Shown here one piece after another: positions 43,388-51,541 of a DNA stretch of 64,000 bases. The position numbers were made by a program, and so were the translations under genes. The DNA lies in NCBI GenBank assembly GCA_964549915.1, contig CAZJWX010000011.1, forward strand, positions 28,079 to 92,078, written 5' to 3'. Below the pieces are notes generated by a model that saw nothing but the letters and a program-made list of their open reading frames with translations, was not told where the DNA came from and ran no database searches. Numbering within the stretch: the stretch's first letter is position 1; each line of letters opens with the position of its first letter. Source of the stretch: JAUZRW01 sp964549915. Lineage in GTDB: Bacteria > Chloroflexota > Anaerolineae > Aggregatilineales > Phototrophicaceae.

Positions 43388-43469
43388 GCCCTGATGGCGG
43401 AATTGGCAGACGCGCACGGTTGAGGGCCGTGTCCCTAACGGGGTGGAGGTTCGAGTCCTCTTCAGGGCA
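43388..43469 (+). tRNA. tRNA-Leu (GAG)
   Basis: 82 bases, complete cloverleaf by eye. Acceptor stem GCCCTGA pairs with TCAGGGC (discriminator A), the anticodon arm is CACGG-TTGAGGG-CCGTG with anticodon GAG at 43422-43424, a long class II variable arm follows, and the T-arm has GAGG-TTCGAGT-CCTC. CCA is not encoded. A consensus promoter lies upstream and a terminator downstream (43480-43510). Confidence 0.95.
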
Positions 43470-43479
43470 AGCTGAGTTG

Positions 43480-43510
43480 AGCGCATGGTCAATCGACTGT
43501 GCGCTTTTTT
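43480..43510 (+). terminator. terminator of tRNA-Leu transcript
   Basis: AGCGCA (43480-43485) pairs with TGCGCT (43500-43505) and is followed by six T. It lies 10 bases after the tRNA. Confidence 0.75.
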
Positions 43511-43521
43511 GTTGTGTGTTC

Positions 43522-43566
43522 GTACAGTTCGTATTCTGTTGCGCCACCGTGTACTTGGATGTACAC
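43522..43566 (+). promoter_or_regulatory. GTAC half-site array upstream of TPR membrane gene
   Basis: GTAC at 43522, 43551 and 43561 (with GTAT at 43531); GTGTAC-TTGGAT-GTACAC at 43549-43566 is a perfect palindrome around a 6-base spacer. Bases 43522-43533 are the reverse complement of a 12-mer at the hisD promoter. Confidence 0.35.
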
Positions 43567-43613
43567 TCCGATTAAGAATGGCTTTTCATCACCCAACCGC
43601 AGGAGATGATCTT

Positions 43614-44744
43614 ATGGCTGATTCCAGCCAGATTCTGAACGATGCGTATCAATACATTGAAGATGGCGATTTCCAGGCTGCGCGGGAGCTTCTCGAGGAG
43701 CACCGCGAAGAGAATGAGAACAACCCCGACTTCTGGTGGGTGTATGCCCATGCGGTTGAGACAGATGAAGAAGGCCAGGCCGCACTGCAACGTCTTCTAG
43801 AACTAGACCCGGAATATCCAGGTGCTCGCACGCTGCTTTCGCAAATCACTCCGCCGTCGCAACCGACGGTGCCAGCAGCCGCACCTCCCCTGCCCCCATT
43901 GGATGATGCCGAACTCACCGGGGATGACTTCGCGGACTTGACGGAAGACGACTTCGCAGCGCCGCAAATGGCCGAGACTCGCGGCTCAACATCTCGCAAT
44001 TTGATCATCGGAGTCGCCGCAGTGATCATATTGACGTTATTGGGTTTGTTGCTCATCCCTAGTCTGTTCGGCGGCGCGCCCGATGTAACCCCGACCAGCA
44101 TCATCGCCGAGGAACCGACGGCGCGCCCGATTATTGATGATGAAGCACAGTCCGTCGATCCATCCCCCCTGGCTCCCACCACCCCGGCAGAGACGGAGCA
44201 AGAGCCAACCGATTTACCAGCATCGCCGACAGAGGCCGATGAGGACGAAGAACCGACGCAGGATGCTCCTCTCTTCGCAACTACCTCCGATACAGATGAG
44301 GCAGCAAGTGCCACGCCAGAGGAGACCGAAGAACCAACGGAAGCACCGACTGAAACTGAAGAGTTGCCGACTGAAACACCGACAGCTTCTAGCACCCCTA
44401 CCCCGACGGAAGTCCCGAATTTCGGGCTGGAAGCTGATACGCTCGAAGCGGCGGGTGTCCCGGAAGACGGCTTGAATCAGATGGACACGACCCTGGGCAA
44501 TACGCTCGTGTTCACAATCTGCGCCGCCCCTGGGCCACAGGCTAGCGAAGCAATCTCAAACTTACTCGATATTCTGATTGAAGATCAGAGTGATTTACCA
44601 ACGGAGTTTGAAGCATTCGGCTTTGCCATCACAGATTGTGATGCAGACACGGTTTTCCGGACAATCGGCGTCGAACGAGAGGCGTTCGAAGACGTGGATG
44701 GCACCACAGAAGAACTTCAAGGGGCGCTGCGTCCGATCAACTGA
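43614..44744 (+). CDS. TPR membrane protein with long Thr/Glu/Pro tail
   Basis: 376 residues from ATG 43614 (AGGAG eight bases upstream). Residues about 1-75 are TPR-like (DAYQYIEDGDFQAARELLEEHREENENNPDFWWVYAHAVE). A single transmembrane helix follows (about 125-145, LIIGVAAVIILTLLGLLLIPSLF), then a low-complexity region rich in Thr, Glu, Pro (E-E-P-T type repeats), and a C-terminal globular domain of about 110 residues with two Cys (VFTICAAPG, ITDCDADT) that may be disulfide-bonded outside. So TPR is inside and the globular part outside. No function recognised. Confidence 0.75.
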   Translation: MADSSQILNDAYQYIEDGDFQAARELLEEHREENENNPDFWWVYAHAVETDEEGQAALQRLLELDPEYPGARTLLSQITPPSQPTVPAAAPPLPPLDDAELTGDDFADLTEDDFAAPQMAETRGSTSRNLIIGVAAVIILTLLGLLLIPSLFGGAPDVTPTSIIAEEPTARPIIDDEAQSVDPSPLAPTTPAETEQEPTDLPASPTEADEDEEPTQDAPLFATTSDTDEAASATPEETEEPTEAPTETEELPTETPTASSTPTPTEVPNFGLEADTLEAAGVPEDGLNQMDTTLGNTLVFTICAAPGPQASEAISNLLDILIEDQSDLPTEFEAFGFAITDCDADTVFRTIGVEREAFEDVDGTTEELQGALRPIN

Positions 44745-44767
44745 CCCACGACCTGAGATGATCGCAA

Positions 44768-44805
44768 ACCCTGAAAGCGGTTGAGAATTACTCCATTTTC
44801 AGGGT
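44768..44805. terminator. hairpin between convergent genes
   Basis: ACCCTGAAA and TTTCAGGGT, 9 bp perfect, with a 20-base loop, between stops at 44744 and 44820. No T-run longer than three, so a weak or bidirectional terminator. Confidence 0.55.
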
Positions 44806-44819
44806 CTACGCCCGATGCG

Positions 44820-46445
44820 TTACTCCTGTGCTGTTTCCGGGATGACAGGGAAGGTCAACGTGAAAGTTGTGCCTTCTCCCAACGTGCTTTCGACATCAAT
44901 TGAGCCGTTGTGATTCTGCATGATCCCGTAGCTGATGAATAACCCCAGGCCAGAACCATCTTCCTTCGTCGAGAAAAAGGGTTCAAAAATCGTGTTGATG
45001 AGTTCCGGCGCAATGCCATCACCCGTATCTGTGAAGCGCATGATCACCTTGTCGCTTTCCACATAGCTTGAGATATGGATGGAGCCACCGTCCGGCATAG
45101 CTGCCTGCGAATTGAGGATCAAGTTCAGGAAGACCTGCTCCAACTGGTCGCGATTGCCGTAAATGTACGTATCCTCATCGAGTTGAAGCTGAATATTGAC
45201 GCCACTCTTGCGCGCGTACGTGCGGCTGAGCGTAACGACATCCTGCACTACGCCAGCCAGCGGCAGCGATTCCATGTCTGGCGTTTCATCCGAACGCTTG
45301 CGGGTGAACTCTTGTAGTCGTTCCACAATGCGGCTAATACGCTTGACACTGCGCAGCGCCTCGCTGATGTCTTCGGCATGGATGGCGTTGCCTGCTTCCA
45401 GGTCTTCTTGCATCAATTCCAGGTTAACGCGAATCGGTTGCAGAGGGTTGTTGATCTCATGAGCAATACCTGCCGCCAGACGCCCTGCTGCCGCCAGTTT
45501 CTCCGCGCGGATCAGCAATTCTTGTGCAGATCGTAGTTCAGCAGTGCGCTCCTCGACCATTTCTTCCAGGCGCTCCGCGTATTCGACTTCACGAGCATAG
45601 AGTTCGGCGTTGCGTACCGCCAGCGTCACCTGTCGTGAAATGGCCTCGAAGATGCGCAGATGGTGCTCATCGAATGGCTCATCGCCGAGTACCGTCAGGA
45701 TGCCATGTTGATGATCGCCGTGCTGCAACATGGCCGCCATGCCCCCCTGGTTTGCGATGTCCCGCATCTCGCCATGTTCCCAACGGAGATATTGGCTATC
45801 ATCCGAAAACGCTTGCAGCAGACCTTCAGGGTTCAGGTCGATGTGCTCCGTTTCCTCTCGTTGCAAAATGTAGCTCTCAGGCTGCGCGGCATCCTCCAGA
45901 AAATGATGAAACACGACAGCACGACATGGCAGCAAATCCAACACCAGATAGAGAACCACGTTGAGCAGTTCATCTAGCTCAAGCTGATTGTTCAACGCCT
46001 CTGAGACACGCAGTAAGGCTTCCAGGTCCGTTGTACGGCGCTTCAAGGCGCGTTGCAGAGTGCGAGCTTCCAATTTATTTTGTACGCGGGCGAACAGTTC
46101 GCGCGGCTTCAACGGTTTTGTAACGTAATCATCAGCGCCGAGCCGCAGCCCCTGCTCAATATCGGCTGCATCGTCTTTCGCTGTGATGAAGATCACCGGG
46201 ATTTCTGCCGTGATCGGATGCGCACGGAGTTCGCTCAACACTTGATACCCATCCATACCCGGCATCATGATGTCGAGTAGAATCAGGTCGAAGTATTGCT
46301 GGCGTGCGCTCCTCAGCGCGTCGGCACCGCTATGGACGGTGACTACTTCGTATCCCCGCAGGGTGAAGAGATTGCTCACCATCTCCGCAGCGGGCTGATG
46401 GTCATCAACCACCAGGACAGTGGGTTTCGGATATTGTTCTGCCAT
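44820..46445 (-). CDS. receiver-GAF-histidine kinase fusion
   Basis: 541 residues, no membrane segment. Receiver first (residues 1-125, phospho-acceptor D58 in LILLDIMMPGMDG; K110 in YVTKPLK), then a GAF-type region (about 145-285), a short coiled coil, and a kinase: H329 in GIAHEINNPLQPI, followed by an ATPase with LNLILNSQAAM, DTGDGI and GSGLGLFISYGI. The order receiver-then-kinase is reverse of classical hybrid kinases. It is probably the output of a separate sensor, or self-regulated. A GGGGAT ribosome-binding site precedes the ATG. The next gene is divergent (46538). Confidence 0.92.
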   Translation of the reverse strand: MAEQYPKPTVLVVDDHQPAAEMVSNLFTLRGYEVVTVHSGADALRSARQQYFDLILLDIMMPGMDGYQVLSELRAHPITAEIPVIFITAKDDAADIEQGLRLGADDYVTKPLKPRELFARVQNKLEARTLQRALKRRTTDLEALLRVSEALNNQLELDELLNVVLYLVLDLLPCRAVVFHHFLEDAAQPESYILQREETEHIDLNPEGLLQAFSDDSQYLRWEHGEMRDIANQGGMAAMLQHGDHQHGILTVLGDEPFDEHHLRIFEAISRQVTLAVRNAELYAREVEYAERLEEMVEERTAELRSAQELLIRAEKLAAAGRLAAGIAHEINNPLQPIRVNLELMQEDLEAGNAIHAEDISEALRSVKRISRIVERLQEFTRKRSDETPDMESLPLAGVVQDVVTLSRTYARKSGVNIQLQLDEDTYIYGNRDQLEQVFLNLILNSQAAMPDGGSIHISSYVESDKVIMRFTDTGDGIAPELINTIFEPFFSTKEDGSGLGLFISYGIMQNHNGSIDVESTLGEGTTFTLTFPVIPETAQE

Positions 46446-46537
46446 TCTTTATCCCCTACACTTGGGCTAGGCCGTCTGTCATGATTCCTACGCTGGTATA
46501 TTTCAATGGTATACGCATTCTGTACGTGTGACGCTTA

Positions 46538-47764
46538 ATGAAAGCAAACCGAGTGACCAATCGTTCAAACCTTACACGCCCGCTGCTCACTGGCCTACTG
46601 GCTGGTGCGGTACTGGCTGGCATGTTCATCGCTGGCTTTCTGACTCACGCCCTGGTCGTTGGGGACTTACCCGGTGTAGCCGCGGCCCCGTCTGCAGAGG
46701 AGGATTATCCGCTGCTGCATGAGGTGCAGGATTTGTTGGATATTGCGTACCTGCGCGAGCAGCCCTCCCCCACAGTGCGTGAATATGGAGCCATTCGTGG
46801 TTTGCTCAGCACGCTCGATGAGCCGAACACCTTCTTCATTGAGCCGCCTGTCGCTCAGAGCGAAGCTGATGCCCTGGCCGGCACCTACGGTGGCATCGGC
46901 GTGCTATTGCAGCGCAATGAAGCCGGAGAGTTCTTGCTCTACCCCTACCCTGAAAGCCCCGCGCAGGCTGCCGGGATTGCGCAAGGAGCTGTTCTGCTCG
47001 CAGTGGATGAGATGCCAATCACGCTGGAAGACCACCCGGATGCAGTTGACCAGATGCTGCGTGGCGAGGTAGCTGAGGGCAGCGGAGTCGATCTGTTGGT
47101 GCGCCAGGGCGGTGAAGAGCAAGAGGTGTTCGTACCGTTCGGAGTCATCAACGTGCCATCCGTTGTGTGGCGTATCCTGGAAGAGGACGATGCAATCGGT
47201 TATGTGCAAATTTTGCGTTTCACCAGCCGAACGCCCGAAGAACTGCGCACAGCCCTGACCGAACTACAGAATGCAAACATCCAGGGGCTGCTGCTCGACC
47301 TGCGCGATAACGGTGGCGGTTTGCTTGATGAGTCGATAGAAGTCGCTGGAGAATTTCTCGATGGTGGCGTGATCACCTATGAGCAAACCCGACAGGGCGA
47401 AGAAGCGTTTGAGGCAGATCCTGGCGGGCTGGCGACAAACATCCCGCTGATTGTTCTCGTGAATAACCGCACGGCGAGCGCGTCCGAGCTGGTCGCCGGA
47501 GCAATCCAGGATCGGGATCGCGGCATGCTGGTCGGGCAGCGCACTTTCGGCAAGGGAACAGTGCAGCAGATTTTCACGTTATCGGATGGCTCTTCCATCC
47601 ACATTACCTACGCAGAATGGTTCACGCCGAGTCGTTCTCCCATCGCCGGACAGGGTCTTGTCCCGGATGTGGAGATGATCCCGGATGAAAACGGGCGTGA
47701 TGTGGAATTAGGAGAGGCGATCCGCATCCTTCAACAAACACTCGATAGCGAAGAAAATGGGTAA
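46538..47764 (+). CDS. ctpA: C-terminal processing peptidase (S41 family)
   Basis: 408 residues with one N-terminal transmembrane anchor (residues about 13-40). A PDZ domain is visible (GGIGVLLQRNEAGEFLLYPYPESPAQAAGI), and the S41 catalytic dyad is present as S314 (NNRTASASELVAGA) and K339 (FGKGTVQ), 25 residues apart as expected. Active outside the membrane, it trims or degrades tail-tagged or specific substrates. The smpB start lies within its last codons (8-base overlap), so the two are co-translated. No ribosome-binding site is seen for its own ATG. Confidence 0.93.
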   Translation: MKANRVTNRSNLTRPLLTGLLAGAVLAGMFIAGFLTHALVVGDLPGVAAAPSAEEDYPLLHEVQDLLDIAYLREQPSPTVREYGAIRGLLSTLDEPNTFFIEPPVAQSEADALAGTYGGIGVLLQRNEAGEFLLYPYPESPAQAAGIAQGAVLLAVDEMPITLEDHPDAVDQMLRGEVAEGSGVDLLVRQGGEEQEVFVPFGVINVPSVVWRILEEDDAIGYVQILRFTSRTPEELRTALTELQNANIQGLLLDLRDNGGGLLDESIEVAGEFLDGGVITYEQTRQGEEAFEADPGGLATNIPLIVLVNNRTASASELVAGAIQDRDRGMLVGQRTFGKGTVQQIFTLSDGSSIHITYAEWFTPSRSPIAGQGLVPDVEMIPDENGRDVELGEAIRILQQTLDSEENG

Positions 47765-48242
47765 AAAGAAGAAAAACCAGGAACAAAAACGCGGAGATCG
47801 CGTTATCACAACCAATCGCAAGGCAAGGCACGACTACGAGCTGCTGAAGACGTTTCAGGCGGGTCTAGTGTTGATGGGGTCGGAGATCAAGTCAATTCGT
47901 GGTGGCCACGTCAATTTGCGCGACGGCTTCATCCAGGAGCGCGATAACGAACTGTGGTTGATGGGCGTACATATCGCCCAATATCAACAGGCCTCACACT
48001 TCGGTCACGATGATCCGCTGAGGCCACGCAAGCTCTTGCTCCATCGCAAAGAGATCAACGAAATCCTGAGCCGCATTCGCGATGTTGGTTACACAGCCGT
48101 GCCGACCAAGCTGTATCTGGATCGCGGATATGCCAAGGTCGAAGTGGCAATCGCCCGAGGCAAAAAGCAGTATGATAAACGTGCGGACATCGCCAAGCGC
48201 GATGCTGAACGACAGATTCGCCGCGCGCTGAAACAACGTTGA
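47757..48242 (+). CDS. smpB: SsrA-binding protein SmpB
   Basis: 161 residues. SmpB binds tmRNA and helps rescue stalled ribosomes by trans-translation. Signatures: NRKARHDYELLKTFQAGLVLMGSEIKSIRGGHVNLRDGF, the basic C-terminal tail GKKQYDKRADIAKRDAERQIRRALK. Full length. Placement after a tail-specific protease gene is functionally sensible, since trans-translation appends degradation tags; a causal link is inference. The following unknown gene starts 13 bases after its stop. Confidence 0.97.
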   Translation: MGKKKKNQEQKRGDRVITTNRKARHDYELLKTFQAGLVLMGSEIKSIRGGHVNLRDGFIQERDNELWLMGVHIAQYQQASHFGHDDPLRPRKLLLHRKEINEILSRIRDVGYTAVPTKLYLDRGYAKVEVAIARGKKQYDKRADIAKRDAERQIRRALKQR

Positions 48243-48255
48243 GATGAGGTCAACC

Positions 48256-49044
48256 ATGCCCCAGGATCTGCCAAATTCGATTCGGGACATCAACAAACTC
48301 CCGACTGAGGAAAAACAAGCCATCTATCGTACGATCATCCCGGACTGGGTTTGGGTCGATTTCGTTATTGATCCAGCAACGGCGGCGGATCATGGGCATA
48401 TTCGCTATCTGTGTCCGGCGGGCAGCCGCGCCATGGAAATCGGTGTACGGCTGCATCCGGCAGACCGCGACCCAATCCTCTACCTCAACATGGCGGACAC
48501 CTTCAATAACCAGTTGCTGGTGCTGCTAGTTGTCGTCAACGATCCCAAGTCCGAGCGATACAACGTGGATGTGGATGAACATGGCAACCGAACCAATTAT
48601 GGGACAACTGGACGCAACATCCCAGCAGAATTGGCTGCGATGCGTGCAGGGCTTGCACCAGGACAGATTCGCAAGGGATTGCGTGCTTTTCGTCGCTCTG
48701 TTCCGATTTTCGAGCGATTTGTGGAGCGCATGGGGCACGATCTTTTCTTGATCGAACCGCTGGCATATCACAACGCCATCGTGTTCGAGCGCTATGGTTT
48801 TAACTACATCCGAGGTCTGGCGGATATGAAAACCATTCACCGCGAATTTCTGGAAGGCGGCGAGTTGTACGCCAAGCTCGACGACAGTACCCCTTTCCGA
48901 CCTCGCAGCGCCTGGAACTCAGTACAGGGGCGCTCCTGGGCGATTCATGATGGCATTCTGGGACATCCCTTCACGGGGTTTCAGATGTACAAACGTATCG
49001 GACATCATGCGGGGGTCGAGACCTTCCCCAATGCCCAGTGGTAA
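48256..49044 (+). CDS. conserved-looking protein of unknown function
   Basis: 262 residues from ATG 48256 (GAGGT upstream); I do not recognise the family. No signal peptide or membrane segment. The middle part (HNAIVFERYGFNYIRGLADM) is reminiscent of GNAT acetyltransferase C-terminal strands, but no acetyl-CoA loop is evident. Rich in aromatic residues and His, with a possible metal or active site around HGHIRYLCPAG. Its last 14 bases overlap the next start, so it may work together with the STAND protein. Confidence 0.7.
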   Translation: MPQDLPNSIRDINKLPTEEKQAIYRTIIPDWVWVDFVIDPATAADHGHIRYLCPAGSRAMEIGVRLHPADRDPILYLNMADTFNNQLLVLLVVVNDPKSERYNVDVDEHGNRTNYGTTGRNIPAELAAMRAGLAPGQIRKGLRAFRRSVPIFERFVERMGHDLFLIEPLAYHNAIVFERYGFNYIRGLADMKTIHREFLEGGELYAKLDDSTPFRPRSAWNSVQGRSWAIHDGILGHPFTGFQMYKRIGHHAGVETFPNAQW

Positions 49045-51421
49045 GCGCCGTCCCGTTATCACACAGCAGAGTGTGGAAGCTGCACTCCACACCCTGATCT
49101 ACACCACGACAGACACATCCGCCGCCGCTGGATTGCGTTCGTTGGTGCTGGTAAAAGAGTACCTGCAAAATCCAGCACGTCCACCCGCCAACGATTTACG
49201 CATGTATGCAGTGAAGGCCATCCTCTGCGAGATCATCACCGACAGGCTCAATCACTTCCGGCAAATGGCAGGTGTGTCACCTCTGAGTCCCGTTGTAGAC
49301 CGAAACGCTGCCCTACAATCGATTGTGGAAGACAGCCGCAGCAATAATCCAGAGTTCGTCGGTTGGAGCCTGCTCTATCATCGCTTTGTGCGCGTTGATC
49401 TGGGAATTTCGCTGAATGATTTCGAGCAATGGAGCAGCATCGAAGGCCGTACCCTACGACGTTATCGTCAACATGCTGTCACCAAACTGGTTGATGAGAT
49501 GATCCAGCGTGAATGGCACGCGAGGGAGAGGCATCATCGGCACAGGTTGCGGGCGAAGATACCAGGTCGTAATGGCGGGCGGCTCATTGGGCGAGACGAT
49601 GATCTTCAGCGCATTTTCCAGACGTTGTCGGAAGACTCGCTGCAAACGTTTCAAGTCTCTGGTGCACCCGGCATCGGCAAGACTGCCCTACTCCGAACAG
49701 TTGCGCAGGGCTTGATTGAACAACTGGATTACGATTACGTCTTCTGGATCGAACAGGCCGCGACAGCACAGGAAATCTATAACGACATCCTTACCGAGGT
49801 TTTGCCGCAGTATGCCTCCGCTGATTTGCGAGAATTGTTCCAGTCCTGGCGCTTCCTGGTGATCCTCGATGATTGTGCGTTGCAACTTGAAGAACTCAAC
49901 GATGTGATTGAGGAACTGGCACACACTACGACCCTGATCGCAGCGACCCATGCACAACCATTGGCCCACTTTGTGCACCATGTCCGCTTGCAGGAGTTAT
50001 CTGCCGACGCGGCGGAAGAGCTAGTGCATGAATACTACGCTAGCAGCTTCGCACCAGACCCAATCTCACCACAGCAAATGCAACACATCTGGAATCGTGT
50101 CGGCGGGAATCCGAGCGGTCTGCATCTGTTCATGCAGCAGTGGATTGCCGGGGATTCCGCTTGGTTAGCTGGCCAGTCGCTGCACGCAATATATGCATCG
50201 GTCTACGACACATGCAGTCATGAGGCACAAACGGTCTGGCATTTCTTTGCTTTGGCTGGATACAGGGGGATTCGATCACACGAACTGGAAACTCTCTTCG
50301 AAGCACACACTCTCTCACGCGACGGCTTCCTGATGCTCATCGAACGGTTTTTGCTGCGTGCCTTAGAAGCAGAGCGAGACCACGTGCTACCCCATTCGGC
50401 GTTACGCTTCGTCGTAGCTACATACCAGCAGGACGCAGTGAGAGAGCGCATCGACGAGGAAGTTCGTCACTTCTTGAAGAGCATCCAAACTGGACACGCT
50501 GCACGACTGGGGCGATTCATCGCGCAGATCCTATCTGCTGATTGGTTCAAGTTGGATGTTGATGATGTGCTGTATGCCGTAGATGCTTACGCGCTGATCT
50601 CCCTGAACGATGAAGCTGCGGCCATGTGGTGGCGGGTGTACCAGCGGTACCCTCAGTTTCCATTCAGCGCAGAGGCCAGGCTTGGTTTCGCAATTACCGC
50701 ACGAAAACAGCATGAATACCACGCGGCGGGTTCCCTGTTCCGGCAGGTGATCGCGGCAACTGGACAGCAAGGAGCTTTCGCCCTTCAGTCAGAAGCCGTT
50801 CTGGAAGAGGCAATTCTGCTGCGTTTGCAAGGCCGCTACTCCCAGGCGATGCGACAGCTCGACTGGATTCGCAAACAACCATTGATGAACAGCAATCCAT
50901 CGTTTGCAGATCGTGTCTACCACGAGATTGCGCAAAGCTTGTTGGAGCAAGGGGAAGGTGCGGAGGCGGAAGCCTATCTCGAACGAATCAACGCGGCCTA
51001 CAGCCCGCGCTGGATGCAGCAGCATGTAGAGAGCCTGGCATTACAGGGGCGTATAGAAGAGGCCGCACAGCGAGCATTGGATACGTTGGAACGCTATGAC
51101 GATACCCTCACTCAGCCCGAACGAATCGCGCTTTTCACAGTTCTTGGGCGTGTACATTTGCAGGCAGAGCGAGCCGAACTGGCAGTCAATTGGTTCAGCG
51201 AAGCGCTGCACATTGCGGAAGACAGCCAGCATAGGCTGTTGATGGGACGTTGCATGTCGAACCTGGCGGGTGCGCTGCTGAGCGCCGAGCAAATCGCAGA
51301 GGCACATCCTCTGCTGGAAGAAGCACAACGTATTCAAAATGTCTTGCATGATCCCCTTGGCTTGACCGTGACGCGCAAGAACCTGAGCGTTCTTCGTCGC
51401 AAACAGGTCAATCAATCGTAG
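49031..51421 (+). CDS. STAND (NB-ARC-like) ATPase with TPR repeats
   Basis: 796 residues from ATG 49031 (overlaps the preceding gene by 14 bases). Residues 1-180 are an unrecognised helical N-terminus. The ATPase has Walker A SGAPGIGKTAL (about 211-218) and Walker B RFLVILDDCAL near 275-285, followed by ARC/winged-helix-like regions. The C-terminal half (from about 480) is helical repeats of TPR type. Such molecules are signal-responsive switches; effector type cannot be inferred. It is in the same run as ctpA and smpB. Confidence 0.8.
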   Translation: MPSGKRRPVITQQSVEAALHTLIYTTTDTSAAAGLRSLVLVKEYLQNPARPPANDLRMYAVKAILCEIITDRLNHFRQMAGVSPLSPVVDRNAALQSIVEDSRSNNPEFVGWSLLYHRFVRVDLGISLNDFEQWSSIEGRTLRRYRQHAVTKLVDEMIQREWHARERHHRHRLRAKIPGRNGGRLIGRDDDLQRIFQTLSEDSLQTFQVSGAPGIGKTALLRTVAQGLIEQLDYDYVFWIEQAATAQEIYNDILTEVLPQYASADLRELFQSWRFLVILDDCALQLEELNDVIEELAHTTTLIAATHAQPLAHFVHHVRLQELSADAAEELVHEYYASSFAPDPISPQQMQHIWNRVGGNPSGLHLFMQQWIAGDSAWLAGQSLHAIYASVYDTCSHEAQTVWHFFALAGYRGIRSHELETLFEAHTLSRDGFLMLIERFLLRALEAERDHVLPHSALRFVVATYQQDAVRERIDEEVRHFLKSIQTGHAARLGRFIAQILSADWFKLDVDDVLYAVDAYALISLNDEAAAMWWRVYQRYPQFPFSAEARLGFAITARKQHEYHAAGSLFRQVIAATGQQGAFALQSEAVLEEAILLRLQGRYSQAMRQLDWIRKQPLMNSNPSFADRVYHEIAQSLLEQGEGAEAEAYLERINAAYSPRWMQQHVESLALQGRIEEAAQRALDTLERYDDTLTQPERIALFTVLGRVHLQAERAELAVNWFSEALHIAEDSQHRLLMGRCMSNLAGALLSAEQIAEAHPLLEEAQRIQNVLHDPLGLTVTRKNLSVLRRKQVNQS

Positions 51422-51513
51422 CAGCGCCTCTGGTTTGCCTCATGGTTGTCTTGACTTCGCACCTGAGAATGGCATGATTGCACATACTTTCGCACATTTC
51501 ACGCACAATGAAG

Positions 51514-51528
51514 CAACGAGATTCGTTG
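51514..51528. repeat. small inverted repeat before melA-like gene
   Basis: CAACGA-GAT-TCGTTG lies 13 bases before the ATG at 51542, overlapping the leader. It could be a regulator site; no other copy is seen near the sugar operon. Confidence 0.25.
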
Positions 51529-51541
51529 AAAGGTAAGAGAG

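Noticed and set aside
43485..43613. Upstream ATG extension of the TPR membrane gene
   Set aside because: It starts inside the tRNA terminator; ATG 43614 has AGGAG upstream.
51514..51528. CAACGA-GAT-TCGTTG read as a SufR-type CAAC/GTTG operator
   Set aside because: It precedes a GH4 gene with no Fe-S role, and the spacing is 7 not 6 bases.
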